NCBI RefSeq assembly: GCF_900167135.1
Contig: NZ_FUWZ01000004.1
Coordinates: forward strand, 558,001 to 622,000
Direction: 5' to 3'
DNA: 64,000 nt
Origin: Chitinophaga eiseniae
GTDB lineage: Bacteria; Bacteroidota; Bacteroidia; Chitinophagales; Chitinophagaceae
The notes under the pieces were generated by a model that was not told where the DNA came from, did no database searches, and saw only the letters and a list, made by a program, of their open reading frames with translations. Positions 54,662-63,700 of the stretch are shown here, piece after piece. Numbering within the stretch: position 1 is the stretch's first letter; the number at the start of each line of letters is the position of its first letter. The position numbers and the translations under genes are program-made.

Positions 54662-54859
54662 ATGAAAAAGAAAAACATCACTATCGGAAAAAAGCTCTCC
54701 TTTAATAAGGAGACGATTGCAGCACTCAATGTAGGGCAACAGCAGCTGATCGCTGGCGGGGCTACTATCGTAACGAAGTTGGTCAACTGTACAACCGGAC
54801 TGGATGAAACCTGTCCTACCATACCGTTTACCGGCCATGCGTGCATACGTTGCATGTAG
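54662..54859 (+). CDS. GG-leader ribosomal peptide precursor 7
   Basis: The 65-residue precursor has the leader KKLSFNKETIAALN...LIAGG. The core has C-x7-C-x9-C-x2-C (ETCPTIPFTGHACIRC) and ends in M. It is the last intact member of the array; a 163-bp gap with a hairpin separates it from a frameshifted eighth copy. Confidence 0.78.
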   Translation: MKKKNITIGKKLSFNKETIAALNVGQQQLIAGGATIVTKLVNCTTGLDETCPTIPFTGHACIRCM

Positions 54860-54950
54860 TATCATCATCATTACCTGTCAAGCTGTACAAGCTCCGGGAG
54901 AAGCCTGCAGGGATTGCCAGGAGTAGACCCATCGGTAGAAAAGCATCTCT

Positions 54951-54988
54951 CAAAGCTGCACGGGCCCTTTGTGGCCCGTGTGGCTTTG
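54951..54988 (+). terminator. Strong hairpin between precursor 7 and the degenerate copy
   Basis: CAAAGC (54951-54956) pairs with GCTTTG (54983-54988), and inside it CACGGGCC (54959-54966) pairs with GGCCCGTG (54973-54980), with TG/TG mismatches between the two stems and a six-base loop. No T-run follows directly, so it may slow or attenuate transcription or protect the 3' end rather than terminate fully. Confidence 0.45.
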
Positions 54989-55022
54989 GTGCGTTATCCT
55001 TTCATCATTTAAATATGTTGCT

Positions 55023-55215
55023 GTGAAAAAAGAAAATTTCCATCAGCAAAAAGTTGTCATTTAACAAAGACGCCATCGCTGTGCTCAACCCGGCGCAACA
55101 GCCTGGCCTCGCAGGCGGTAAAGCATTCGAGACCAGCCCCTATAACTGCGCCACCCTTTATATTACCTGTGAAACATCACCAGGTACCGGACAAACCTGC
55201 TGGCTGTGCGAGTAA
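55023..55215 (+). pseudogene. Eighth GG-leader precursor, start frameshifted
   Basis: From 55027 one frame encodes KKISISKKLSFNKDAIAVLN, then LAGG and a core with C-x6-C-x9-C-x2-C ending CWLCE, a full match to the array. No in-frame start exists: the expected start position reads GTGAAAAAAG, and one A fewer would place the GTG in frame. As written the GTG frame stops after 13 codons, and a TGA lies directly upstream in the precursor frame. It is either a recent pseudogene or a case of slippage or assembly error. Only an internal TTG would start in frame, and that would lose part of the leader. Confidence 0.75.
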
Positions 55216-55232
55216 TGCGCCAACATTTAGTT

Positions 55233-55265
55233 AAGCCGCATAAACCAACAGTTTGTGCGGCTTTT
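55233..55265 (+). terminator. Intrinsic terminator at the end of the precursor array
   Basis: A 13-bp stem (arms 55233-55245 and 55251-55263, core AGCCGCA/TGCGGCT) around a five-base loop CAACA runs into a T-tract. It lies 18 bp after the stop codon of the frameshifted eighth precursor. Confidence 0.88.
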
Positions 55266-55287
55266 CAGTTTTTGTTACTTTAGGAAG

Positions 55288-55491
55288 ATGAATATACCCT
55301 GGGAGATATTGAACGACCTCGCTTTTGTACAACATGCTGCCAATGACCGTATCATTGTAGGTAGCTTGTATGAGTCAATGTATATAATGGATCGGGAAAC
55401 TCAAACTGTGCAATTACTCGATTGGTTTTATGGTGATCCCACCTGTGCCATCATTGGAGAAAATGGGCAATGGGTATTAATGGGTGGATAG
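55288..55491 (+). CDS. Small hypothetical protein, possibly truncated
   Basis: The 67-residue ORF begins MNIPWEILNDLAF at the ATG at 55288 and ends NGQWVLMGG. I do not recognise a family with confidence. The composition is protein-like (DRIIVGSLYESMYIMDRETQ, FYGDPTCAIIGENGQ) and suggests beta-rich structure. The abrupt end after a Gly-Gly turn suggests the N-terminal part of a longer protein that has lost its remainder. It starts just after the array terminator and is probably transcribed separately. Confidence 0.45.
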   Translation: MNIPWEILNDLAFVQHAANDRIIVGSLYESMYIMDRETQTVQLLDWFYGDPTCAIIGENGQWVLMGG

Positions 55492-55569
55492 TAAGATCCT
55501 TTCCGGATTATATCGGTCATCCGTACACAGTGGATATCCGCTGGTAAAAAATCCCTGAAAGGATAAAAA

Positions 55570-55632
55570 AAAGTCCATATGTTCGCACATAGATACGTTA
55601 TGACAATGGTGGTTGCAGACCACCGGGACTTT
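55570..55632 (+). promoter_or_regulatory. Candidate structured RNA leader of the GH43 gene
   Basis: An outer 7-bp helix (AAAGTCC 55570-55576 with GGACTTT 55626-55632) encloses two hairpins: TATGT/ACATA with loop TCGC (55578-55591) and GGTGGT/ACCACC with loop TGCAG (55608-55624). An unpaired 16-base joint lies between them. This three-way-junction layout ends 13 bp before the GH43 ATG. It matches no riboswitch consensus that I recall. Confidence 0.35.
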
Positions 55633-55645
55633 CAAAAGTGAACAA

Positions 55646-57211
55646 ATGAGATACTTTTTTTTCCTGCCGGCATGGGCATGCCTCTGCCTGTTGCTTTTAA
55701 CCGACAATTACCTGCAGGCGCAAACCAACACTTCCTGGACGCCGGACAACGGCGACGGTACCTTCAAAAACCCGCTGATGTGGGGAGACTGGCCCGATCC
55801 GGACATCATCCGGGTCGAGGACACATTTTATTTCGTTTCTACCAGTATGCACTACGTCCCCGGTTGCCCGGTGGCGGTTTCTCAGGACCTGGTCAACTGG
55901 AAAATGGCCGGTTATGCGGTGCCCCGCTATGAGGAAGATCCGCGTTACAACCTGGAAGGCGGCAATATGTACCTCAGCGGCTCCTGGGCGGCCACCATCC
56001 GGCATCATAACGGCCTGTTCTATGTAGGCTTCTGCACACCGGACATGGACGGCCGCAAAGGACATTTTTCCATGTGTACGGCTAAAAATATCGAAGGCCC
56101 CTGGACGCGGACCATCTTCCCGGAATATCTGTATGATCCGGGTTTATTCTTCGATGACGATGGTAAGGTGTATGTCGCGCACGGTCAGCAGAAACTATTT
56201 ATCACCGAGCTGAACAGCGACGCGCTGTCCGTAAAAACACCACGGCGCGAAATTTATGATAACCGCGACTACCCGTACCTGGAAGGCTCGCACATGTATA
56301 AAATCAACGGTAAGTATTACATCCTTGGGAGCACCGGCGGCACGAAAGGCCGACAGGTATGCCTGCGGTCCGACAATGTGTACGGCCCTTATGAGTCGAA
56401 GGTGGTGATAAAGGACGATCATTCCTATCCGGGCAACGGCCTGCATCAGGGCGGGATGGTCCAGCTAAAGAATGGCGACTGGTGGTTTATCATCATGCAG
56501 GACCGTGGCCCTATCGGCCGGGTGCCCAACCTTGAGCCGGTGACATGGGTGGATGGCTGGCCTATGTTAGGCGTCAACGGAAAGGGCGTGGATACTTTTC
56601 CCAAACCAGGCATAGGTAAAAGCTACCCGGTAACGGTACCGGCCACTTCGGATGAGTTTAATACCGGCACCCTCGGGCTGCAATGGCAATGGAACCATAA
56701 TCCCGACGATAGTAAATGGTCGCTCTCCCGTCGGCAGGGCTATCTCCGGCTGTATGCCGGCAAAGCACGCCAACTGGCAGATGCCCGCAACACACTAACG
56801 CAACGGGTGGAAGGCCCTTATTCGGAAGGCACGGTGTCTCTCGATCTTTCCGGCCTGAAACCGGGCGATGTAGCGGGGCTGGGCGTATTCCAGTCGCCAT
56901 CTGCTTATGTAGGTGTCCGCTGCAAAGGAAAAAACAAAGAACTCATCATGGTGAATAATGACAGCACTGTTACCGTCTTACCCTATACTGCTTCCAAAAT
57001 CTGGCTGAAAGCCATGGTACAGGAAAAAGACTTCACCGCTGCTTTTGCCTATAGCAAAGACGGTCAGCATTTCAGGACGATAGGCAATGCGCTGAAGATG
57101 GGCCTCGGACTGGATTGGACGGCCAACCGCTTTGCGCTGTTCCTTTTTAATACAGACATGACACGGCCCGAAAGCAAAGGGTATGCGGACTTCGACTGGT
57201 TTCGCCGTTAA
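55646..57211 (+). CDS. Glycoside hydrolase family 43 protein, secreted
   Basis: The start is the ATG at 55646 (MRYFFFLP), which gives a signal peptide of about 26 residues. The N-terminal five-bladed beta-propeller of GH43 is clear: WGDWPDPDIIR (general base Asp near residue 51), YDPGLFFDDDGKVYVAHG (pKa-modulating Asp) and YLEGSHMYK (acid Glu). A C-terminal beta-sandwich (about residues 330-520) begins PATSDEFNTGTLGLQWQW, as in xylosidase/arabinofuranosidase-type GH43 enzymes. Likely substrates are xylan- or arabinan-derived oligosaccharides in the periplasm or at the cell surface; the exact sugar cannot be read. The total length of 521 residues is normal. Confidence 0.93.
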   Translation: MRYFFFLPAWACLCLLLLTDNYLQAQTNTSWTPDNGDGTFKNPLMWGDWPDPDIIRVEDTFYFVSTSMHYVPGCPVAVSQDLVNWKMAGYAVPRYEEDPRYNLEGGNMYLSGSWAATIRHHNGLFYVGFCTPDMDGRKGHFSMCTAKNIEGPWTRTIFPEYLYDPGLFFDDDGKVYVAHGQQKLFITELNSDALSVKTPRREIYDNRDYPYLEGSHMYKINGKYYILGSTGGTKGRQVCLRSDNVYGPYESKVVIKDDHSYPGNGLHQGGMVQLKNGDWWFIIMQDRGPIGRVPNLEPVTWVDGWPMLGVNGKGVDTFPKPGIGKSYPVTVPATSDEFNTGTLGLQWQWNHNPDDSKWSLSRRQGYLRLYAGKARQLADARNTLTQRVEGPYSEGTVSLDLSGLKPGDVAGLGVFQSPSAYVGVRCKGKNKELIMVNNDSTVTVLPYTASKIWLKAMVQEKDFTAAFAYSKDGQHFRTIGNALKMGLGLDWTANRFALFLFNTDMTRPESKGYADFDWFRR

Positions 57212-57246
57212 ACAGCGGTGGTCTGCTTTAAACGCATAAAACAAAA

Positions 57247-57280
57247 CGGCTGCACCTCAAAGGATACAGCCGGTTGTTTT
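57247..57280 (+). terminator. Terminator after the GH43 gene
   Basis: CGGCTG (57247-57252) pairs with CAGCCG (57267-57272) across a 14-base loop and is followed by GTTGTTTT. It lies 35 bp after the stop codon. Confidence 0.65.
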
Positions 57281-57369
57281 GGGGGGAACATTTACAAAGC
57301 AAAGATAGAACGCTTATTCCTATCAGACATGAGTAGTAATGCTCATAAAGCCGGTTACGTGGTACATAG

Positions 57370-57407
57370 ATAAAAAGGGACGCCTGTCGACAGGCATCCC
57401 TTTTTAT
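57370..57407. terminator. Bidirectional terminator between GH43 and the convergent hydrolase gene
   Basis: The site is nearly a full palindrome: ATAAAAAGGGA and GCCTGTC on the left, GACAGGC and TCCCTTTTTAT on the right, with one C/A mismatch. T-runs on both strands form the outer part of the stem, and it sits 15 bp beyond the minus-strand stop codon. Confidence 0.85.
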
Positions 57408-57422
57408 CTGTTGGCAGGAAGA

Positions 57423-58556
57423 TTACTTTACAGCCATGGGCCTTACGTCCTGCACCAGCGTCAGTAAAAACTTGCCCGGTTCTTCCATCATCATCAGGTG
57501 GGAAGAATTTTCAAACCATACCCCTTTTTTATAGGGGGCCTTCACTTTTTTCAGCCAGGCGTCAGTAGGTTCGGAGGGGGTGGTATAGTCATGCCGTCCC
57601 ATAAACATCAGTACAGGGATGGGAAACGTTGTTACGTTCTTGAAGTCCACTGCCAGGAATTCATCTATTACTCTGCCGAGGGTAAAGATGTTGCCTTCAT
57701 CGATGGCGTCCACGTCTTTTTTATCATATTCCGGAGACAGCAGCGGAGCGTTGAAGAAATAGGAGGGCACAGGTCTGTACGCTGCCAGGCCGCCATATTC
57801 CTGGGGCCATTTGCGGGCAATGATGATCCTTTCGCGGGTGATAGGCTGATCACCCGGGTAAGGCGCGATGGATTGCAGTTCCCGGATAGCGGTGGTATCG
57901 TTGCGGCGAATGGCTTCTTTCAGGCCAAATTCAAAGCTTACCCGTTCGTTGTCTACCGTATTGATGTTCTGGCCTGCACCAATATATACATAGAACAGAT
58001 CGGGGCGCTTCAGGGCGGCGCGCATGGCTATAATGGTGCCCCAGCTGTGGCCCATCAGGACCAGTTTCTTCTTGTGGTATTTCTGGCGGAGCTGTTCGGC
58101 CAGTTCAATGGCGTCGTCCACGTAACGGTCGATATGCAGGGTGGCGCCCAGGTTGGTGGTGTCGTTGGAGAGGAAGCTCTTGCCGGAGGCACGCTGGTCA
58201 TATTGTACCATCGTGAAATATTCTTCCACGGGCCGCTGCCAGGTCCAGGCTACGGGCGCCATGGGGGAGGCCGGGCCGCCGTGAACGAAGAGGATGATGG
58301 GGTTGTTGCGGTCTTGTCCCCGTACAAATACCCATTGTTTGGTGCCGCCGAGGGTAGCCTCGAAATTTTCCTGGACACCATTGGGACTTAGGATCTTACT
58401 CAGCCCGGTGATCAGTTTTTTACCGCCGGCGTATTTGTCGGTCACATTATTGTTCTGTGCCTGGCTGGCAGGAAGGAAAGCCAGGGAGATGGTCATAAGT
58501 AACAGCAACGCTTTCAGGTGCTGACAAGTGTTGGCTCGCAGTCGATTTGTTAGCAT
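57423..58556 (-). CDS. Secreted alpha/beta hydrolase, proline-iminopeptidase-like
   Basis: This 377-residue protein has an N-terminal signal segment (LKALLLLMTISLAFLPASQAQ). The alpha/beta-hydrolase core shows the oxyanion motif LFVHGGPASP, DQRASGKS, the nucleophile elbow GHSWG, a late Asp in FMGRHDYTTP and His in ENSSHLMMME. HGGP with DQRxxGxS is typical of the proline iminopeptidase (S33) group, so an exported peptidase or esterase is likely. It is divergent from the sigma factor gene (188 bp between starts) and convergent with GH43. Confidence 0.9.
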   Translation of the reverse strand: MLTNRLRANTCQHLKALLLLMTISLAFLPASQAQNNNVTDKYAGGKKLITGLSKILSPNGVQENFEATLGGTKQWVFVRGQDRNNPIILFVHGGPASPMAPVAWTWQRPVEEYFTMVQYDQRASGKSFLSNDTTNLGATLHIDRYVDDAIELAEQLRQKYHKKKLVLMGHSWGTIIAMRAALKRPDLFYVYIGAGQNINTVDNERVSFEFGLKEAIRRNDTTAIRELQSIAPYPGDQPITRERIIIARKWPQEYGGLAAYRPVPSYFFNAPLLSPEYDKKDVDAIDEGNIFTLGRVIDEFLAVDFKNVTTFPIPVLMFMGRHDYTTPSEPTDAWLKKVKAPYKKGVWFENSSHLMMMEEPGKFLLTLVQDVRPMAVK

Positions 58557-58744
58557 GTAACGGATTTGTGGTATCAGATAGTAAATAAATAAGCAAAAAC
58601 GTAAACGGTGGCAAACTATTGTTTTTTATGTTACCGGACAAATTCAGGTATGGCTGGTGGGAAAGGCTTCTTTTTTTGCCACATTTAATATTAAATTTAC
58701 CGGTCTCCTGTAGGGGAGTTTGATTGTCTGATATCTTATATAGA

Positions 58745-59323
58745 ATGAATGAACAGGAACTGCTAAAGCGGCTTGCCGCAGGCGACCAGGCGGCGTTTAC
58801 AGCGATCTATCTGCAATACCACGGGGGGATTTATACCTACCTGTTGAAATTCACCAAAAATCCGCTGCTCACAGAAGATCTGGTGCACGACGTGTTCCTG
58901 AAGATATGGGAGGTCCGCGAACAGCTGGACATTAAGTCCTCTTTTGCAGGCTACCTGTACCGCCTTGCCCGCAATACCGCGCTTACACAGCTGAACAGGC
59001 TGACGCTCTTCGATACGGTAAGAGACGAGGTGATGCACCGTATGTCGCTGGGCATCCATGAGCAGTCGGTGCTGAATGCCGTGGAACAGAAGCAATACGA
59101 GGAGCTGTTGCAGCGTGCTATCGACAACCTGCCGCCACAGCGCCGGGAGGCGTTTATCCTCTGCCGTCAGCAGGGCAAAAGTTACGAAGAAGCCGCTGCG
59201 CTGATGAATATTTCCCGTAATACGTTTAAACAGCACCTGTCGCTGGCCGTAAAATCCATCCGGGACTACCTGCTGGAACATGGCCATATCTCCCTGCTGA
59301 TGCTGCTGATAGCCATGAAATAA
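58745..59323 (+). CDS. ECF-type RNA polymerase sigma factor (FecI-like)
   Basis: The ATG at 58745 (MNEQELLKRLAAGDQAAF) is preferred to the TTG further upstream. The 192-residue protein has the sigma-70 region 2 motif (LTEDLVHDVFLKIWEVREQL) and region 4 (LPPQRREAFILCRQQGKSYEEAAALMNIS), as in the FecI-like group of Bacteroidota. The C-terminus is hydrophobic (ISLLMLLIAMK). It forms a cell-surface signalling cassette with the FecR gene 63 bp downstream and the following SusC-like receptor gene. It should direct RNA polymerase to the promoter of the receptor operon when released by FecR. Confidence 0.94.
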   Translation: MNEQELLKRLAAGDQAAFTAIYLQYHGGIYTYLLKFTKNPLLTEDLVHDVFLKIWEVREQLDIKSSFAGYLYRLARNTALTQLNRLTLFDTVRDEVMHRMSLGIHEQSVLNAVEQKQYEELLQRAIDNLPPQRREAFILCRQQGKSYEEAAALMNISRNTFKQHLSLAVKSIRDYLLEHGHISLLMLLIAMK

Positions 59324-59386
59324 AAAAAAGCGGAATTTTTTTTCCGGACCATCCACCCATTTCTTTTACTCGTTAGTCTTAATAGT

Positions 59387-60562
59387 ATGGAACCAAATAA
59401 ATTTCCTGCGGACCTGTTGCAAAAGTACCTCGCCGGCGCCATTACAGAGCCGGAAAGTGAAGCGCTGTTTGCCTGGCTGAAGGAAAACCCGGCAGCAGCG
59501 GAGCAGAACGAGGCCCTGGAGAAAGTGCTGCAGGACAGCTATCATACGTCTTTTACCGCTGAAACACCTTTACCTGCCGGCGCCAGCCAGCGTATACTGG
59601 ACCGGCTGATGGTGTCTGTAGCAGCAGAAGGTACCGGCATCGTACGCCCGATACCGTTGTGGCGCCGTCCCTGGGTACGATATGCGGCTGCGGCCATGCT
59701 CATAGCAGCACTGGCAGTTCCCGCCGCGAGGATGCTGACCAGCCGGAAAAAAATGCCCGCGCCCGCACCGGTAGCCATCGCCGGCGGTACCAGCCGCGCG
59801 ATGCTGAAACTGGCCAACGGTAAGGAAATTATGCTGGACAGTACCCGTGGCAGCATCGTACAGGAACCGGGACTCACCGTACGAAATGACAGCGGCCGGC
59901 TCAATTATCAGGGAGCTACCGCAGCCGTGGAATATCATACATTAACAACGCCGCGCGGTGGGCAATACCGCATTGAACTGCCCGATGGTACTGCTGTTTG
60001 GCTCAATGCTGCATCCAGCATCACCTATCCGACAGCCTTTACGGACAAGGTCCGCGCAGTGATTATAACAGGGGAAGCATACTTTGAAGTGGCGGCTAAT
60101 GCCCGCCAACCCTTCCGGGTGGATGTAAATGGAAAAGCGACTGTGGAAGTACTCGGCACCCGGTTTAACGTAAACGCCTATACGGATGAAGCAAATCTCC
60201 GTACCACGCTCCTGGATGGCAGCGTAAGAGTGAATCATCAGCAAACATCCGTGGTGCTGAAACCCGGTCAGCAGGCCGCCATATCGGGCGAAGGCCTTCA
60301 GCTGGTGGAACATCCGGACCTGGAAATAGCTATGGCATGGAAAAACGGCTCCTTCCAGTTTGACCATGCCCACCTGAAGGAAGTGCTGCGGCAGATGGCC
60401 CGGTGGTACGACGTGACGGTCGTATATGAACCCGGCAGCGCGGACATCGTCTTCAGCGGGGAAATAAAAAGAGACCTGGACCTGCCACAGGCACTGATAG
60501 TGCTGGAGAAGATGGGCGTCCGTTTCAGAATAGAAGGAAAGCAATTGATTGTCATGCCATAA
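59387..60562 (+). CDS. FecR-domain anti-sigma factor
   Basis: In this 391-residue membrane protein the cytoplasmic part (1-95) contains LQKYLAGAITEPESEALFAW, the sigma-binding helix region. One transmembrane helix spans about 98-116. The periplasmic FecR domain starts near 150 (YHTLTTPRGGQYRIELPDGT, GEAYFEVAANARQPF, VLGTRFNVNAY), and a C-terminal DUF4974-type domain ends near FRIEGKQLIVMP. It receives the signal from the STN domain of the receptor encoded next and controls the sigma factor encoded just upstream. Confidence 0.95.
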   Translation: MEPNKFPADLLQKYLAGAITEPESEALFAWLKENPAAAEQNEALEKVLQDSYHTSFTAETPLPAGASQRILDRLMVSVAAEGTGIVRPIPLWRRPWVRYAAAAMLIAALAVPAARMLTSRKKMPAPAPVAIAGGTSRAMLKLANGKEIMLDSTRGSIVQEPGLTVRNDSGRLNYQGATAAVEYHTLTTPRGGQYRIELPDGTAVWLNAASSITYPTAFTDKVRAVIITGEAYFEVAANARQPFRVDVNGKATVEVLGTRFNVNAYTDEANLRTTLLDGSVRVNHQQTSVVLKPGQQAAISGEGLQLVEHPDLEIAMAWKNGSFQFDHAHLKEVLRQMARWYDVTVVYEPGSADIVFSGEIKRDLDLPQALIVLEKMGVRFRIEGKQLIVMP

Positions 60563-60737
60563 AGCAACCATAATAAAAATTTAGGTCAACAAGCAACAAC
60601 AGGTGAGGAGGTGAACATGCCGGCCTTAGTGGTCAGGGCCTGGTGTGTCCGGGAATGAAAAGCCCTTTGGGCTTAACGGCGGAGCTATGCCCGGCCACTT
60701 CTGACACCGGTTATTATTTATCAACCAAAAATACGTT

Positions 60738-63700
60738 ATGCCAGAATTGAGACGTCCAAAGCGGTATATACCGTGGAAACAGCTAGGGCTGTTGCTGCTG
60801 ATAGCAGCCATAGGACTGCCGCTGACGGGATTATCCCAGACTATGAATTACAGCAGCAAAAAAGTGACCCTGCAACAGGTGTTTGCAGAGATAAAGAAAC
60901 AGACCGACCATGTTGTGGTATTCAATCCGGAGCAGGTAGACGTCACGCAAACTGTTCCGGTGAATGCCCGCAACCAGCCGTTGGAGGCGTTTATGAGGGC
61001 GCTGCTGGCCAAAACGCCGCTGAACTTCACGATCGTCGGCACTACCATTGTGATATTCCGCAAAGCGGACGTGGCGCCGGAATACAATATGCCGCCGCCA
61101 CCCGTGGAGATCATGGGGATAGTGTATGACGAAAAAACAGTCCAGCCGATACCCGGTGTGAGCGTCTTTGCCAGCGTAAGCGGCAAAGGCGTCCAGACCA
61201 ACGAAAAAGGTTTTTTTTCATTGAAGAATTTAAAAGACGCAGAAATGCTCACCTTCTCCAGTATCGGCTACGAGAAGGTGACCATGGCTGCCGGACAGCC
61301 GGGCGTGACCATGTACGTTAAAATGAAAGTGGCTACCAGTGAGCTGGACCAGGCCGTGGTACAGGGGTACGGCGTTACCAGCAAAAGGCTGGCCACCGGC
61401 AGTATCACCAAAGTGACGGGAACAGAGATCGCTTCACAACCGGTAATGAACCCGCTGCAGGCACTGCAGGGCAGAGTACCTGGTCTGCTGGTCACCCAAA
61501 CTTCCGGCTATGCCAGTTCACCCCTTAAACTGGAAATCAGGGGACGGAACTCTCTCGGCAAGGGGTTCCTGTCAGACCCGCTATATATCATCGACGGCGT
61601 GCCGTTGACAGTGCTGAACCTGGTCAACGTCACAGAAGGGGTGTCCTCGGGATTTGTACAGGGTGGCTTTTCCGCTGCCGGAGGCCAGAGCCCTTTATTC
61701 GGACTGAATGCCAAAGATATTGAGAGCATCGAAGTCTTGAAAGATGCGGATGCAACAGCCATCTACGGCTCCCGCGGCGCCAATGGCGTTATCCTCATCA
61801 CCACCAAAAGAGGAAAAACAGGAAAAACAGCGCTGTCTGTAGACGTGCGGGAAGGAATTGTAACTGTGCCCCGCCAGTGGCATCTGCTGGATACCAAAGA
61901 ATACCTGCAGATGCGCCGCGACGCATTTAAAAACGAAGGCATCGCACCTACTATTGCTACGGCCCCAGACCTGATGCTGTGGGATACTACCCGCTATACC
62001 AACTGGCAGAAAGAAATCCTCGGCACAGGTAAAATGACCAACGTATCGGCCAGCCTCTCCGGCGGCGATAACCAGAATACTTTTTATGTAAGCGCCAATT
62101 ATGGTCGTCAGGTAGAGCTGCTGAGCAAGAGCGGGGCCTCCCAAAAAGCGTCGGTAATGTCGCGTGTAAGGCATGCCTCCGCCAATCAGAAGTTCAGTAT
62201 CATGGTGGGAACAACCATCGGCTATACGAAAGTGGACGCTATCGTTAACATGGGCGACGCTGCCTATCTGCCACCCAATGCACCACCGATCTACGACAGT
62301 AAAGGGAACCTCAACTTCGCGGAATGGACAGCCCATAACCCTGTAAGTCAGTTCCCCTTTGAAAGCCTGGGCAGGAAAAATATCAGCCAGGCCACCCAGC
62401 TCGATGGAAATATGGAGCTGCGGTATGAGATTGCCAAAGGTCTCACCTTCAGCACTACCGGCGGATATTCTTTCGTCAGCGGAACGAGCGACAATTTTGT
62501 GCCCATGGCATCGCAGAACCCCGCCCTGAACCCTACAGGCATGGCCATCTTCGGCACAACCCGCAACACCAACTGGATCGTAGAACCACAACTGGCCTAC
62601 ACCCGCTTTATCGGCAAAGGCGACCTGTCCATACAAGCCGGTACCAGCTATCAGTCCGCTGCTACCAATGGTACGACGGTCTTTGGTTTTGGCTACGGAG
62701 ATGACGCACTGTTGGGCAGTATTTCCAACGCTCCACTACAACAGGCCACTGAAATGCTGAGCCGCTATAAATATGCCGCGGTATTTGGCCGTATCTCCTA
62801 TAACTGGGACAATAAGTATATACTGAACCTGAACGCCAGGAGGGACGGGTCTTCCCGCTTCGCGCCAGGGCGCCAGTACGGCAACTTCGGCTCCGTGGGC
62901 ATGGGATGGATTATGTCGGAAGAGCCCTGGGTGAAAGCTGTGCTTCCCAGTTGGGTTACTTTCCTGAAGCTGCGGGGCAGCTACGGCATCACCGGTGGGG
63001 ATGGTTCCATCGGCGACTACCAGTACCTCTCACAATGGGGCACCCGCACTATCGGTGGGCTGCTTGGCAAGTACGACGGCGTACAGCCTTATGTGCCCAT
63101 ACATGCCATGAACCAGGACTACCACTGGGAGGCCAATAAAAAAATGGAAGGATCGCTGTCCGTCAGTTTTTTAAACGACCGCATTAACCTGGAGGTATTG
63201 CATTATCGCAACAGGACCGGCGACCAGGTGACAGGGCTGCCCACGCCACAGTATACAGGTTTTAGTTCCGTATTGGCCAACTGGGCGGCAGTGGTGCAAA
63301 ACAGCGGCTGGGAAGGCATGATCAGGGCCAACCTGGTGCGACAGAAAGATTTTTCCTGGACGGTGTCTTTCAACATCTCCCGTAACCGTAATGTCCTGGT
63401 GGCATACCCCGACCTGGAATTTTCTCCTTATTACGGAACCTATAAAGTGGGGCAGTCGCTGTCTACCAGGTACTACCTGCATTACGTCGGCATAGATCCG
63501 CAGACAGGCAAACATGCTTTTGACGATTACAATAAAGACGGACAAGCGACGGTAAACCTCGGGATACCGGACGGCACAGGCATGGACGACCGTTATGTCC
63601 CTATCGACGACGCACCCAAATACTATGGTGGTTTCGGCTCCCAGTTCACCTGGAAAGGCGTACGGCTGGACCTCTTTTTTGACTATAAAAAACAGCTGGG

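Noticed and set aside
54841-55026. 61-codon frame overlapping the end of precursor 7
   Set aside because: It starts inside the previous gene, runs through the hairpin and lacks the leader motif; its stop is the TGA that precedes the broken eighth precursor.
57498-58391. 297-codon plus-strand frame across the alpha/beta hydrolase gene
   Set aside because: The minus strand carries the catalytic motifs HGGP and GHSWG and a signal peptide; the plus frame is its shadow.
61695-62636. 313-codon minus-strand frame opposite the SusC gene
   Set aside because: The + strand encodes an intact TonB plug and barrel here; the minus frame has no recognisable domain.
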